A stretch of 36,960 nt of DNA from JBBQWS01 sp038210415 (GTDB taxonomy: Bacteria > Actinomycetota > Actinomycetes > Prado026), in contig JBBQWS010000033.1 in the NCBI GenBank assembly GCA_038210415.1, forward strand, positions 1 through 36,960, in the 5' to 3' direction. The position numbers were made by a program, and so were the translations under genes. Of this stretch, positions 15,515-22,911 are shown in pieces (position 1 is the stretch's first letter; each line of letters starts with the position of its first letter). The notes below the pieces were generated by a model that searched no databases, was not told the DNA's origin, and worked only from the letters and a program-made list of their open reading frames with translations.

Positions 15515-16402
15515 TCAGTCGCCGACGGCCCGTCGCCGCTCGACGAGCACCTCACCAGTGACGATGGGGTCGCGCTCGATGGCCACGACGGCCATCTCCT
15601 GCTCCGCGGTCAGCTCGACCGGCGCGTCGAGGCGCCCCGACGTCCAAGCTCCCGGAAGGGTGAGGTCGATGACGCGCACGGACCGCGGGGCCTTGGGTGC
15701 GGACACGTAGGTCGGCACGGGCACGGGGACCGGGTCCCAGGCATGCTGGGCGACCTGGTCGTAGAACTCGGGCTCGACCTCGACCGCAGCGGTGGGAGCC
15801 GGAAGCTCCTGGGCGGCCGCCCACTCCGCAAGCGCGGGCTCGACGTCGGCGACCGCGGGACGAGCTGGTCGGGCCGGCCTGGCTGGCATCGGGCCACCGC
15901 GCTGCGCAGCGATCTGGGCAACCGCCACCTGGCGGCGGCGGCGGGCAGCGGCCGCACGCCGGCGGCGAGCCGCGAGGGCGCGGGTCTCCTCGCGGCGCAT
16001 CGCGGACCGGACCTGGAAGACGTACCCACCGAGCAGGACCAGCGGGAGCGCGCTGAGGAGCATCGGGACGACGCCGAGAGCGCCGAGCCCGAACGTGAGC
16101 AGCACAGCCCCGGCGAGCCCGAGAACGATCAGGCGGCGGCGGGCGGCGGCCACCTGCGCGGCCGTGCGCTGGACCGGCTGACCGTCTGCATGGGCGCGGA
16201 CGGCCGCGGGGCGCCTGGGTACGAAGACCTCGCGTCGGTCGACCGAGGGCTCCCGGCGGGAGAGGGTGCGCATCGCGCCCTGGAACCGGTCCACGGAACG
16301 GGACTCGGAGACCTCGTCGTGACGGCGCAGCCACATCGGGACGAGGACGACGGCCCACAGCAGAGCGATGACTGCGTAGATGACGCCGCTGCTGCTGCCC
16401 AC
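15515..16402 (-). CDS. sepX: Divisome membrane protein SepX/GlpR
   Basis: A 295-residue membrane protein matching the actinobacterial SepX/GlpR family. It has an N-terminal membrane segment (residues 7-24, IYAVIALLWAVVLVPMWL) followed at once by RRHDEVSESRSVDRF. After a basic loop come two adjacent membrane segments at about 91-109 and 110-129, then a long Arg/Ala/Pro-rich cytoplasmic tail with IDLTLPGAWT near the C-terminus. In Streptomyces SepX supports FtsZ-ring stability. In Corynebacterium GlpR is the membrane receptor of the gephyrin-like protein Glp, which binds FtsZ. The location just downstream of galU-glp-moaC-mog-rimJ matches the conserved locus. The GTG start has TACCGT eight bases upstream, and a 76-base gap separates it from rimJ, so it may have its own promoter. 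Confidence 0.82.
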   Translation of the reverse strand: MGSSSGVIYAVIALLWAVVLVPMWLRRHDEVSESRSVDRFQGAMRTLSRREPSVDRREVFVPRRPAAVRAHADGQPVQRTAAQVAAARRRLIVLGLAGAVLLTFGLGALGVVPMLLSALPLVLLGGYVFQVRSAMRREETRALAARRRRAAAARRRRQVAVAQIAAQRGGPMPARPARPARPAVADVEPALAEWAAAQELPAPTAAVEVEPEFYDQVAQHAWDPVPVPVPTYVSAPKAPRSVRVIDLTLPGAWTSGRLDAPVELTAEQEMAVVAIERDPIVTGEVLVERRRAVGD

Positions 16403-16478
16403 GAGCCGAAACGGTAGGCGTACGAACGGTGTTGCTCACGCATTGTGCCCGGTGTGTCGCGGAATCCCTTGACGAGCC

Positions 16479-17084
16479 TCAGCCCGAGGTCGACTGCCGG
16501 ACCTTGCGCCACCGGTTCAGCATGCCCTCGGGCACCTCCTCGCCGGTGAGGGCGAAGCAGAGGTGGTCCCGCCACGCGCCGTCGATGTGGAGGTATCGCG
16601 GGCGCATCCCCTCCGGCCGGAACCCGAGCTTCTCGACGACCCGCAGCGACGCGGCGTTCTCGGGCCTGATGTTGATCTCGACGCGATGCAGCCCGATCGC
16701 GAAGAGGTGGTCGGTGGCCAGTGCCACCCCGGTCGGGATCACGCCGCGCCCAGCCATCTCGCGATCGATCCAGTACCCGATGTGCGCCGACCGCAACGAG
16801 CCCCAGGTGATGCCCCCGACCGTGACCTGGCCGACCAGCTTTCCTTCGTAGGCGGCGACGAACGGCATCACCCGGCCCGCTCGGGCCTCGGCGGTCAGCG
16901 TGCGGACCATCTGCCCGAACGACGGCGGCTCGTCGGCGAGCCCACCTGGAGAGGTGGCGTCCCAGGGCCGGAGCCACGCGGAGTTGCGGGACCGCACCGA
17001 CCGCCAGTCGGCCCGGTCACGCAGCCGGATCGGACGAAGCGCCACCGGGCCTTCTGCCAGCACCGCCGGCCACCCGGGCGTCAA
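16479..17084 (-). CDS. GNAT N-acetyltransferase, RimJ/RimL type
   Basis: A 201-residue acetyl-CoA-dependent N-acetyltransferase related to the ribosomal-protein and protein N-terminal acetyltransferases RimJ/RimL. Seen: the N-terminal GPVALRPIRLRDRADW, the actinobacterial NSAWLRPWDATSP block, GQVTVGGITWGSLRSAHIGY and the acetyl-CoA loop region AGRGVIPTGVALATDHLF, followed by NIRPENAASLRVVEKLGF. The predicted start is TTG at 17084, overlapping the mog stop as TTGA. A GTG at 17063 is possible, but the upstream TPGWPAVL residues resemble homologues. It ends 76 bases before sepX. Its physiological substrate is unknown. Confidence 0.88.
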   Translation of the reverse strand: MTPGWPAVLAEGPVALRPIRLRDRADWRSVRSRNSAWLRPWDATSPGGLADEPPSFGQMVRTLTAEARAGRVMPFVAAYEGKLVGQVTVGGITWGSLRSAHIGYWIDREMAGRGVIPTGVALATDHLFAIGLHRVEINIRPENAASLRVVEKLGFRPEGMRPRYLHIDGAWRDHLCFALTGEEVPEGMLNRWRKVRQSTSG

Positions 17085-17551
17085 TGGTCACCGCCAGCGA
17101 TCTGGTCGACCGCGTGCCGGAGCAGCGGTTCGAGGACGGCCAGGCCGTCGCGGACGCCCCCGGTCGAGCCGGGCAGGTTGACCACCAGCGTGCCGCCCAC
17201 GACCCCGGCGACGCCGCGCGACAGCACGGCGGTGGGCACTCCCCCGGCCGCACCGTACGCGCGGATCGCCTCGGCGAGGCCCGGCACCTCACGCTCGATC
17301 ACCGCCCGGGTTGCCTCCGGCGTGCGGTCGGTGGGGCTGAGTCCGGTGCCGCCGGTCGTGACGACCACGGCGCAACCCGAGGTCACCGCTGCCCGGAGCG
17401 CGGCCTCAACCGGGTCGCCGTCAGGGACGACCACCGGCTCGTCGACGTCGAAACCCATGGCCCGCAGACCGTCGACCAGCACCGGCCCGGACCGGTCGGG
17501 GTAGACGCCAGCCGCTGCCCGGTTCGAGCACGTGATGACGGCGGCCCGCAT
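17081..17551 (-). CDS. Molybdopterin adenylyltransferase (MogA/MoaB family)
   Basis: A 156-residue MPT-binding fold protein that adenylylates molybdopterin before molybdenum insertion. Motifs: an N-terminal VITCSNRAAAGVYPDRSGP, the substrate-binding VVTTGGTGLSPTDRTPEAT and the later GTLVVNLPGSTGGVRDGL. These match MoaB/MogA rather than MoeA. The ATG at 17551 overlaps the moaC stop by one base (TGATG) and the stop overlaps the rimJ TTG. An upstream in-frame extension lies inside moaC and is not part of the protein. Whether it is MogA-like or MoaB-like cannot be settled by eye. Confidence 0.9.
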   Translation of the reverse strand: MRAAVITCSNRAAAGVYPDRSGPVLVDGLRAMGFDVDEPVVVPDGDPVEAALRAAVTSGCAVVVTTGGTGLSPTDRTPEATRAVIEREVPGLAEAIRAYGAAGGVPTAVLSRGVAGVVGGTLVVNLPGSTGGVRDGLAVLEPLLRHAVDQIAGGDH

Positions 17552-18039
17552 CAGGACCCCGTCCTGGTCCAGCGCCCGGTCTTGCCACCGGTCTTCTCCT
17601 CGACCCGCACGTCGGTGATCACGGCTGCGGGGTCGACGGCCTTGACCATGTCGATCAGCGCCAGCCCCGCCACCGCCACGCAGGTCAACGCCTCCATCTC
17701 GACCCCGGTGCGGTCGGCGGTGCGTACCGTCGCGGTGATCGTCACCTGGTCGTCGAGCACCAGCAGGCCGAGGTCGACGCCGTGGATCGCGATGGGGTGG
17801 CACAGCGGGACGAGGTCGGGAGTGCGCTTGGCCGCTTGGATGCCCGCGATGCGGGCGACCGCGAGCGCGTCGCCCTTGGGAAGCCCACCGCCGCGCAGCA
17901 GCGTCACGACCTCGGCCGACACCAGCACCCGTCCGGTGGCCGTGGCCGTGCGCACCGAGACCTCCTTGCCGGACACGTCGACCATGCGAGCCGAGCCGTC
18001 GGCCGCGAGGTGGGTGAAGCCGGGCGACTCGGCGGTCAT
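17551..18039 (-). CDS. moaC: Cyclic pyranopterin monophosphate synthase MoaC
   Basis: A 162-residue enzyme converting the MoaA product 3',8-cH2GTP to cyclic pyranopterin monophosphate in molybdenum cofactor synthesis. Signature blocks: MVDVSGKEVSVRTATATG at the N-terminus, LPKGDALAVARIAGIQAAKR then TPDLVPLCHP in the centre, TGVEMEALTCVAVAGLALID and the C-terminal KTGGKTG loop with the catalytic Lys. Length is typical. The ATG at 18039 overlaps the glp stop as ATGA and the stop overlaps mog as TGATG. The moaA, moaD and moaE genes are not in the window. Confidence 0.96.
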   Translation of the reverse strand: MTAESPGFTHLAADGSARMVDVSGKEVSVRTATATGRVLVSAEVVTLLRGGGLPKGDALAVARIAGIQAAKRTPDLVPLCHPIAIHGVDLGLLVLDDQVTITATVRTADRTGVEMEALTCVAVAGLALIDMVKAVDPAAVITDVRVEEKTGGKTGRWTRTGS

Positions 18040-19259
18040 GAGAGCCGGCGTTCGAGCACCATGACCGTCACCGTGCCGCCCGCAGGCACCTCGGTGACGA
18101 CCTCAGGGATGACGATCAGGCAGTTCGCGTGGGCCAGGTCGTTCATCAGGTGCGAGCCCTGGCCGCCGAGCGGCCGCACGACATAGCGGCCATCCTCGAC
18201 CGAGAGCCACCCGCGCGCGAACTGGCGCTTGCCCTGGGGCGACGTCAGCGGCTCGACGCACGAGGCTCGCACGGTCGGGCGTTCGAGCGGCTCGACGCCG
18301 AGCATCCGTCGGATCACCGGGCGGACGAACACCTCGAACGACACGAACGCGCTCACCGGGTTGCCCGGGAGGGTGAAGATCGGCGTGGAGTCCGGCCCGA
18401 TCGTGCCGCGGCCCTGCGGCATCCCCGGCTGCATCGCCACCTTGTCGAAGTGGACGGTGCCCAGGCGCAGCAGCACCTCCTTGACGACGTCGTACGCGCC
18501 GGCACTCACGCCTCCGGTGGTGACGACGAGGTCGGCCCGGATGAGCTGGTCCTCGATGGTGTCGAGCAGCCGGCGGGGGTCGTCACTGACCATGCCGACG
18601 CGGTACGCGAGCGCGCCGGACTCCTTCGCCGCGGCGGTGAGGGCGAAGGAGTTCGACTCGCTGATCTGGCCGTGCTGCAGCGGTAGGCCAGGCTCGACGA
18701 GCTCGGACCCGGTCGACAGGACCACGACGCGCGGCTTCGGCCGGCAGACCACCCGGTCGCGCCCCACCGCGGCGAGCAGCCCGAGCTGGGCCGGGCCGAG
18801 CCGGGTGCCGGACTCGAGCACGGTCACGCCCTTGCGGACGTCGCTGCCGGCCCGGCGGATGAACCCGCCGAGGTCAGGTGCCCGGTCGAAGACGGCGTGG
18901 GCGATGCCGCCGTCGGTCCACTCCACCGGGATGACCGCGTCGCAGCCGTCGGGGATCGGGGCGCCGGTCATGATCCGCATCGCAGTGCCGGGGGCCAGCG
19001 GCAGAGCGGACGGCCGCCCCGCCGGGATGTCGCCGTATACCGGGAACTCGGTCGGTGTCCCGGCCCGGACGGCGTCGAGGTCGGCCGACCGCACGGCGTA
19101 CCCGTCCATCGACGCGTTGTCGAAGTTGGGGAGGTCCCAGGGCGCGACGACGTCCTCGGCCAGGCTGCACCCGTGGGCGTCGAGCAGCTGCAGCTCGATC
19201 GCCTCGAGCGGCAAGATGCCCTTGAGACAGTCGTCCAGGTGCTCGTCGACGGACTTCAT
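18036..19259 (-). CDS. glp: Gephyrin-like molybdotransferase Glp (MoeA family)
   Basis: A 407-residue MoeA/gephyrin E-domain protein. Domain signatures: APWDLPNFDNASMDGYAV near residue 45, AMRIMTGAPIPDGCDAVIPVE near 95, GSDVRKG near 138, VVVLSTGSELVEPG near 177, VTTGGVSAGAYDVV near 250 and FTLPGNPVSAFVSFEVFVRP near 305. The Asp residues used by MoeA to insert molybdate into MPT-AMP appear present. In actinobacteria this paralogue has also been shown to bind the FtsZ C-terminus and the membrane receptor GlpR. The nearby sepX/glpR gene favours the Glp assignment over plain MoeA. The start overlaps galU by one base (TGATG) and the stop overlaps moaC by four. Confidence 0.88.
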   Translation of the reverse strand: MKSVDEHLDDCLKGILPLEAIELQLLDAHGCSLAEDVVAPWDLPNFDNASMDGYAVRSADLDAVRAGTPTEFPVYGDIPAGRPSALPLAPGTAMRIMTGAPIPDGCDAVIPVEWTDGGIAHAVFDRAPDLGGFIRRAGSDVRKGVTVLESGTRLGPAQLGLLAAVGRDRVVCRPKPRVVVLSTGSELVEPGLPLQHGQISESNSFALTAAAKESGALAYRVGMVSDDPRRLLDTIEDQLIRADLVVTTGGVSAGAYDVVKEVLLRLGTVHFDKVAMQPGMPQGRGTIGPDSTPIFTLPGNPVSAFVSFEVFVRPVIRRMLGVEPLERPTVRASCVEPLTSPQGKRQFARGWLSVEDGRYVVRPLGGQGSHLMNDLAHANCLIVIPEVVTEVPAGGTVTVMVLERRLS

Positions 19260-20158
19260 CAGGCCCGGTGCTCCGCGACGAACGTGCCGAGCCAGTCGAG
19301 CAGGGGGGGTCCGAGGTCGTCGCGCTCGGAGGCCAGCCGAACGACGGCCTTGAGGTAGTCGAGCCGGTCACCGGTGTCGTACCGGCGGCCCCGAAAGACG
19401 ACCCCGATCACGCCTCCGCCCGCCTCGGCCGGGACCCCGATGAGGTCGCGCAGCGCATCGGTGAGCTGGATCTCGCCGCCGCGGCCGGGTGGCGTGCGCT
19501 TGATCGCCGCGAAGACCGCGGGGTCGAGCACGTAGCGGCCGATGACGGCGTAGTTGCTTGGTGCCTCGTCGTTCGGCGGCTTCTCGACCAGGTCGTTGAC
19601 GCGTACGACATCGGCGGGAGCGCCGACGATCGGGCTGACGGCTGCGCAGCCGTAGAGGTGGATCTGCTCGGGCGCCACCTCCATCAGCGCGATGACCGAG
19701 CCGCCGTGCGTCGCGAGCACTTCCGTCATCACCGACAGCAACGGGTCGCGCGGGTCGATCAGGTCGTCACCCAGGAGCACCGCGAACGGCTGGTCGCCGA
19801 CGTGCTGCTCGGCCATCAGCACCGCGTGGCCGAGGCCGAGCGGGTCGCCCTGCCGGACGAAGTGCACCCGGGCCAGCTCGTTGGAGGCCTGGACGGTCGC
19901 GAGCTTGTCGGCGTCGCCCTTGGACCGCAACGTCTCCTCGAGCTCGACGCTGCGGTCGAAGTGGTCCTCCAGGGCCCGTTTGCCGCGACCGCTGATCATG
20001 AGCACGTCAGTCAGGCCGGCCGCGGCCGCCTCCTCGACGACGTACTGGATCGCCGGCTTGTCGACCACCGGGAGCATCTCTTTGGGGATCGACTTGGTCG
20101 CCGGCAGGAACCGGGTGCCCAGCCCGGCGGCCGGGATGACGGCTTTGGTTACGCGCAT
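19259..20158 (-). CDS. galU: UTP-glucose-1-phosphate uridylyltransferase
   Basis: A 299-residue nucleotidyltransferase making UDP-glucose from glucose-1-phosphate and UTP for cell-wall and envelope glycans. The N-terminal signature IPAAGLGTRFLPATKSIPKE and MLPVVDKPAIQYVVEEA are diagnostic of bacterial GalU. FAVLLGDDLI and VNDLVEKP provide the metal- and sugar-binding segments, and GEIQLTDAL follows. The ATG at 20158 is preceded by TAGGGT at six bases and no Shine-Dalgarno sequence. It heads the galU-glp-moaC-mog-rimJ run, in which every junction overlaps, and is divergent from fthC. Confidence 0.95.
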   Translation of the reverse strand: MRVTKAVIPAAGLGTRFLPATKSIPKEMLPVVDKPAIQYVVEEAAAAGLTDVLMISGRGKRALEDHFDRSVELEETLRSKGDADKLATVQASNELARVHFVRQGDPLGLGHAVLMAEQHVGDQPFAVLLGDDLIDPRDPLLSVMTEVLATHGGSVIALMEVAPEQIHLYGCAAVSPIVGAPADVVRVNDLVEKPPNDEAPSNYAVIGRYVLDPAVFAAIKRTPPGRGGEIQLTDALRDLIGVPAEAGGGVIGVVFRGRRYDTGDRLDYLKAVVRLASERDDLGPPLLDWLGTFVAEHRA

Positions 20159-20170
20159 AAGGGCACCCTA
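20159..20170 (-). promoter_or_regulatory. Leaderless-type -10 box for galU
   Basis: Minus-strand TAGGGT (20165-20170), then GCCCTT, then the ATG. It would drive the galU-glp-moaC-mog-rimJ operon from within a 41-base divergent gap. Confidence 0.5.
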
Positions 20171-20187
20171 GACGGCCTGCGTACCCC

Positions 20188-20199
20188 GATGATGAACGG
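20188..20199 (+). promoter_or_regulatory. Weak leaderless-type -10 box for fthC
   Basis: GATGAT (20188-20193), then GAACGG, then the GTG at 20200. It has the same six-base spacing as the TANNNT boxes but lacks the first T. Confidence 0.3.
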
Positions 20200-20805
20200 G
20201 TGAGCAGCGAATCCGACCGCAAGGCCTCGGTCCGGGGCCGGCTCCGGACGGCCCGCCGCGACCGTCCGCACGCCGCGCTCGCCGTGGCCGGCGCCGCGCT
20301 GACCCGGCAGGTGCTGGCCCTGCCCGAGGTCGGTGCGGCGCGCACCGTGTCGCTGTACGTCTCCGGGCCGGTGGAGCCGCCGACCGCCGAGCTGCTGGCG
20401 GTGCTCGTGGAGCAGGGCCGGCGGGTGCTCCTTCCTGTCGTCCTGCCCGACCTCGACCTCGATTGGGCCTGGTACGAGGGGCCACAGGCGCTGGGCCGGG
20501 CTCAGTCGACGACGATGCCGCTGCTGGAGCCGACCGGGCCGCGGCTCGGGCGCGAGGCCATCGGGACGGTCGACGTGGTGCTGGCGCCCGGGCTTGCCGT
20601 CGGCGCCGACGGTTGCCGGCTCGGCCAGGGCGGCGGCTCCTACGACCGGGCGCTGACCCGCGTGCCGGCGCACGTACCCGTGATCGTGCTGCTGTTCGAC
20701 GACGAGGTGCTGCCGGAGGTGCCGGCCGAGCCGCACGACCGTCGCGTCGACGTCGCGGCGACCGAGACCCAGGTGGTGCGCTTCGTCAGGGGTCACGCGG
20801 AGTGA
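20200..20805 (+). CDS. 5-formyltetrahydrofolate cyclo-ligase
   Basis: A 201-residue enzyme (MTHFS family) that converts 5-formyl-THF to 5,10-methenyl-THF using ATP, recycling folate. The N-terminus begins KASVRGRLRTARRD, matching the basic K..RxxxRxxR opening of the family. AARTVSLYVSGPVEPPTAEL and the glycine-rich VLAPGLAVGADGCRLGQGGG then SYDRAL block (family GxGxGYYDR) form the nucleotide and folate site. A His-containing C-terminal strand (EPHDRRVDV) is also typical. GTG start, no Shine-Dalgarno sequence. It is divergent from galU and 73 bases upstream of the FmdB-like gene, the same neighbourhood as Rv0992c in M. tuberculosis (from memory). Confidence 0.93.
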   Translation: MSSESDRKASVRGRLRTARRDRPHAALAVAGAALTRQVLALPEVGAARTVSLYVSGPVEPPTAELLAVLVEQGRRVLLPVVLPDLDLDWAWYEGPQALGRAQSTTMPLLEPTGPRLGREAIGTVDVVLAPGLAVGADGCRLGQGGGSYDRALTRVPAHVPVIVLLFDDEVLPEVPAEPHDRRVDVAATETQVVRFVRGHAE

Positions 20806-20807
20806 AA

Positions 20808-20836
20808 TGGACTCAGCGCGGTCGATGGCACACTAT
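20808..20836 (+). promoter_or_regulatory. Promoter of the FmdB/Ruc-like gene
   Basis: -35 TGGACT (20808-20813), a 17-base spacer and -10 CACTAT (20831-20836), giving a start site near 20843 inside the CIRCE element. This geometry would let HrcA block initiation. Confidence 0.5.
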
Positions 20837-20862
20837 TAGCACTCTGACGTATCGAGTGCCAG
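20836..20862 (+). promoter_or_regulatory. CIRCE element (HrcA operator)
   Basis: TTAGCACTC-N9-GAGTGCCAG matches the CIRCE consensus TTAGCACTC-N9-GAGTGCTAA at 16 of 18 arm positions with the exact nine-base spacer. CIRCE is bound by the heat-shock repressor HrcA. It sits directly upstream of the Shine-Dalgarno sequence of the FmdB-like gene. Confidence 0.9.
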
Positions 20863-20878
20863 TCAGGAGCTGCTCGCC

Positions 20879-21253
20879 GTGCCGACGTACCAATACACCT
20901 GTACCGACTGCGGGGAACCGCTGGAAGCCGTACAGGCCTTCAGCGACGACTCACTGACGGTGTGCCCGCTCTGCGGGGGCAGCCTGCGCAAGGTCTTCTC
21001 GGCTGTGGGTGTGGTCTTCAAGGGCAGCGGCTTCTACCGCACCGACAGCCGCAACGGCTCGGGCAAGGGTGCGTCCGGCTCGTCCCCGGCTCCGGCCACC
21101 GCGGACTCGGCGCCGGCGCCAACGAGCCCGGGCGGCTCCGACTCGTCCAGCCCTTCGGCCAAACCCGCGTCCGGCCCTGCGTCCACGCCCGCGGCCAAAC
21201 CGGTCGTCAACGCGAGCAGCGCTCCGTCCACAGGCGGCGGCTCGTCCGCTTAG
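20879..21253 (+). CDS. FmdB-type zinc ribbon protein (Ruc-like redox chaperone)
   Basis: A 124-residue protein with an N-terminal FmdB zinc ribbon: cysteines at 8, 11, 29 and 32 (CTDC and CPLC), then LRKVFSAVGVVFKGSGFYRTD. Residues from about 60 on are Ser/Pro/Ala/Gly-rich and predicted disordered. This architecture matches M. tuberculosis Rv0991c (Ruc), a chaperone that is switched on when oxidation releases zinc from its four Cys. The CIRCE element upstream supports a heat-shock role. GTG start with AGGAG at 20865-20869, nine bases upstream. Many annotations call such proteins a formamidase regulator, which is probably a misleading name here. Confidence 0.85.
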   Translation: MPTYQYTCTDCGEPLEAVQAFSDDSLTVCPLCGGSLRKVFSAVGVVFKGSGFYRTDSRNGSGKGASGSSPAPATADSAPAPTSPGGSDSSSPSAKPASGPASTPAAKPVVNASSAPSTGGGSSA

Positions 21254-21300
21254 TTCCCCAGGCGCGGCGAGCGCACGCCGTTAGGCCCGGTCGGCGCGAC

Positions 21301-21312
21301 TAGCCTCTGGGC
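21301..21312 (+). promoter_or_regulatory. Leaderless-type -10 box for mtnP
   Basis: TAGCCT (21301-21306), then CTGGGC, then the ATG at 21313. No Shine-Dalgarno sequence; the -35 is unclear. Confidence 0.45.
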
Positions 21313-22131
21313 ATGGATCTACGCACCGGCTCGCCCAGCGCCGAGCTCGCCATCATCGGCGGCTCAGGCTTCTACTCCTTGCTCGACCGGCTCGACGAGG
21401 TCGTCGTCGACACGCCGTACGGAGCGCCCAGCGACCCGCTGATGGTCGGCGAGATCGGCGGACGCCGGGTGGCGTTCCTGCCAAGGCACGGCCGCGACCA
21501 CCGGTTCCCACCGCACCGGATCAACTACCGCGCCAACCTCTGGGCGCTGCGGTCGGTCGGTGTCCGGCAGGTGCTGGCCCCGTGCGCCGTCGGCGGCCTG
21601 CGCCCCGACCTCGGCCCCGGCACCCTGGTCGTGCCCGACCAGTTGGTCGACCGCACCTCCGGACGGGTGCAGACCTACTTCGACGAAGGCGCTGTCCACG
21701 TCTCGATGGCCGATCCCTACTGCCCGAACGGGCGCGCGGTCGCGCTGCAAGCCGCCCGCCACGACGGTTGGTCGCCGATCGACGGGGGCACCCTCGTGGT
21801 GATCGAGGGCCCGCGGTTCTCGACCCGGGCCGAGTCGCGCTGGTTCGGCGCCAACGGCTGGTCGGTCGTCGGCATGACCGGGCACCCCGAGGCCGTGCTC
21901 GCCCGCGAGCTGGGGCTCTGCTACACCGCGATCGCCCTGGTCACCGACCTCGACGCCGGGGTCGAGCACGGCCAAGGGGTGACCCATTCCGAGGTCCTGG
22001 AAGTCTTCGGCCGCAACGTCAGCCGGCTGCGCGACCTGCTGCTCGAGCTGGTCCCGAGCCTGCCCGCCGAGCGGCGCTGCGCGTGCGCGCACTCCCTCGA
22101 CGGCGTGACCCTGCCGATCACGCTGCCGTGA
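21313..22131 (+). CDS. mtnP: S-methyl-5'-thioadenosine phosphorylase
   Basis: A 272-residue class I nucleoside phosphorylase of the MTAP type, cleaving methylthioadenosine with phosphate to adenine and methylthioribose-1-phosphate in methionine salvage. Motifs: LAIIGGSGFYSLL at the N-terminus (phosphate loop), FLPRHGRDHRFPPHRINYRA, VVPDQLVDRTSGR, VVIEGPRFSTRAES and VGMTGHPEAVLARELGLCY followed by TAIALVTDLDAG. The His-rich RHGRDHRF block and GMTGxPEAxLARE are diagnostic. Some actinobacterial members are annotated as purine nucleoside phosphorylase; substrate preference cannot be read here. It is coupled to the SAF-domain gene by a GTGA overlap. Confidence 0.92.
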   Translation: MDLRTGSPSAELAIIGGSGFYSLLDRLDEVVVDTPYGAPSDPLMVGEIGGRRVAFLPRHGRDHRFPPHRINYRANLWALRSVGVRQVLAPCAVGGLRPDLGPGTLVVPDQLVDRTSGRVQTYFDEGAVHVSMADPYCPNGRAVALQAARHDGWSPIDGGTLVVIEGPRFSTRAESRWFGANGWSVVGMTGHPEAVLARELGLCYTAIALVTDLDAGVEHGQGVTHSEVLEVFGRNVSRLRDLLLELVPSLPAERRCACAHSLDGVTLPITLP

Positions 22132-22880
22132 CCACGGCGGGGGGACGGCGGCCGCAGTCGGTCGCCCGACGCGCTGTGCCCCGACGCGCAGTGCCCCGAC
22201 GCGCAGTGCCCCGACGCGCAGTGGCCCGCCTGCGCCGACACCGCCGGCTGGTGGCCAGCGGCTGCCTGGGCCTGGCCGTCGCCCTCGGGCTCGGTGCCGT
22301 GCGTCCGGCTCCACCGACGACCCGGGCGGTTCTGGTGGCCGCGCACGACCTCGTCGCCGGCCAGTTGCTCGTCACCGGCGACCTGGCGCTGCGCCGGTTC
22401 CCGGTCGACCTCGTGCCGGCGGGCGCGCTCGGTGACGGCGACTCAGTGGCGGCGCGCCGGGTGACCGGCGCCGTCCGGGCGGGCGAGCCGTTGACCGACG
22501 CGCGCCTCGTGGGGCTGTCGATGCTGCGGGGTCTTTCAGGGCAGGTGGCCGTCCCGGTGCGGGTCGCCGATGCGGAGGTCGCCCGGCTGGTGCGGCCCGG
22601 CGACCGGGTCGACTTGGTCGCCGGGCCGAGCGACCCGGTCGGCCAGCCGCTCGATCGAGCGACGATCGGTCGCGGGCCCCAGGACTCGGGGACTGTCGGC
22701 TCTCTGCTGGCTGCCTCGGCGCTCGTGCTCGCTGTCCCTGGTCCGGCCGGCGACTCGTCGCCGGGAGTCGGCTCCACCTCCGGCGGAGCGCTCGTGGTCC
22801 TCGCGGTCCCGGACGAGACGGCGCTCCGGGTGGCGGCCGCCACCACCCCGATCACTCTGTTACTGCATGTGACGCCGTGA
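22128..22880 (+). CDS. SAF-domain membrane protein (CpaB/RcpC-like)
   Basis: A 250-residue protein with a basic N-terminus containing a short tandem repeat (Pro-Arg-Arg-Ala-Val). One membrane segment follows (LVASGCLGLAVALGLGAVR, about residues 41-60), then a SAF domain: TTRAVLVAAHDLVAGQLLVT, LRRFPVDLVPAGAL and AVRAGEPLTDARLVG. An RcpC/CpaB-like region comes next (VAVPVRVADAEVARLVRPGD then RVDLVAG). CpaB proteins serve Flp/Tad pilus assembly, but no other tad genes are present; in actinobacteria stand-alone copies near mscL are common and unassigned. The GTG at 22128 overlaps the mtnP stop (GTGA). The stop precedes mscL by 82 bases. Confidence 0.82.
   Translation: MTTAGGRRPQSVARRAVPRRAVPRRAVPRRAVARLRRHRRLVASGCLGLAVALGLGAVRPAPPTTRAVLVAAHDLVAGQLLVTGDLALRRFPVDLVPAGALGDGDSVAARRVTGAVRAGEPLTDARLVGLSMLRGLSGQVAVPVRVADAEVARLVRPGDRVDLVAGPSDPVGQPLDRATIGRGPQDSGTVGSLLAASALVLAVPGPAGDSSPGVGSTSGGALVVLAVPDETALRVAAATTPITLLLHVTP
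22165..22224 (+). repeat. Four tandem 15-bp repeats inside the SAF-domain gene
   Basis: The unit CCCGACGCGCAGTGC occurs four times in direct contact: copy 1 has one change (GCTG for GCAG), copies 2 and 3 are identical, and copy 4 differs at the last base. It is in frame and adds five residues (Pro/Ala-Arg-Arg-Ala-Val) per copy just before the membrane segment. Near-identity suggests recent expansion. Confidence 0.9.
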
Positions 22881-22911
22881 CCGGCACTCCCCGTCGACCG
22901 TCACACTCCGC

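Noticed and set aside
18036..19259. Calling this gene simply moeA
   Set aside because: It is a MoeA-fold protein, but the linked sepX/glpR gene and the actinobacterial locus fit the gephyrin-like Glp better. Enzymatic function may still be retained.
22128..22880. SAF protein as part of a Flp/Tad pilus locus
   Set aside because: No secretin, ATPase or pilin gene is in the window, so the CpaB-like domain alone does not support a pilus system.
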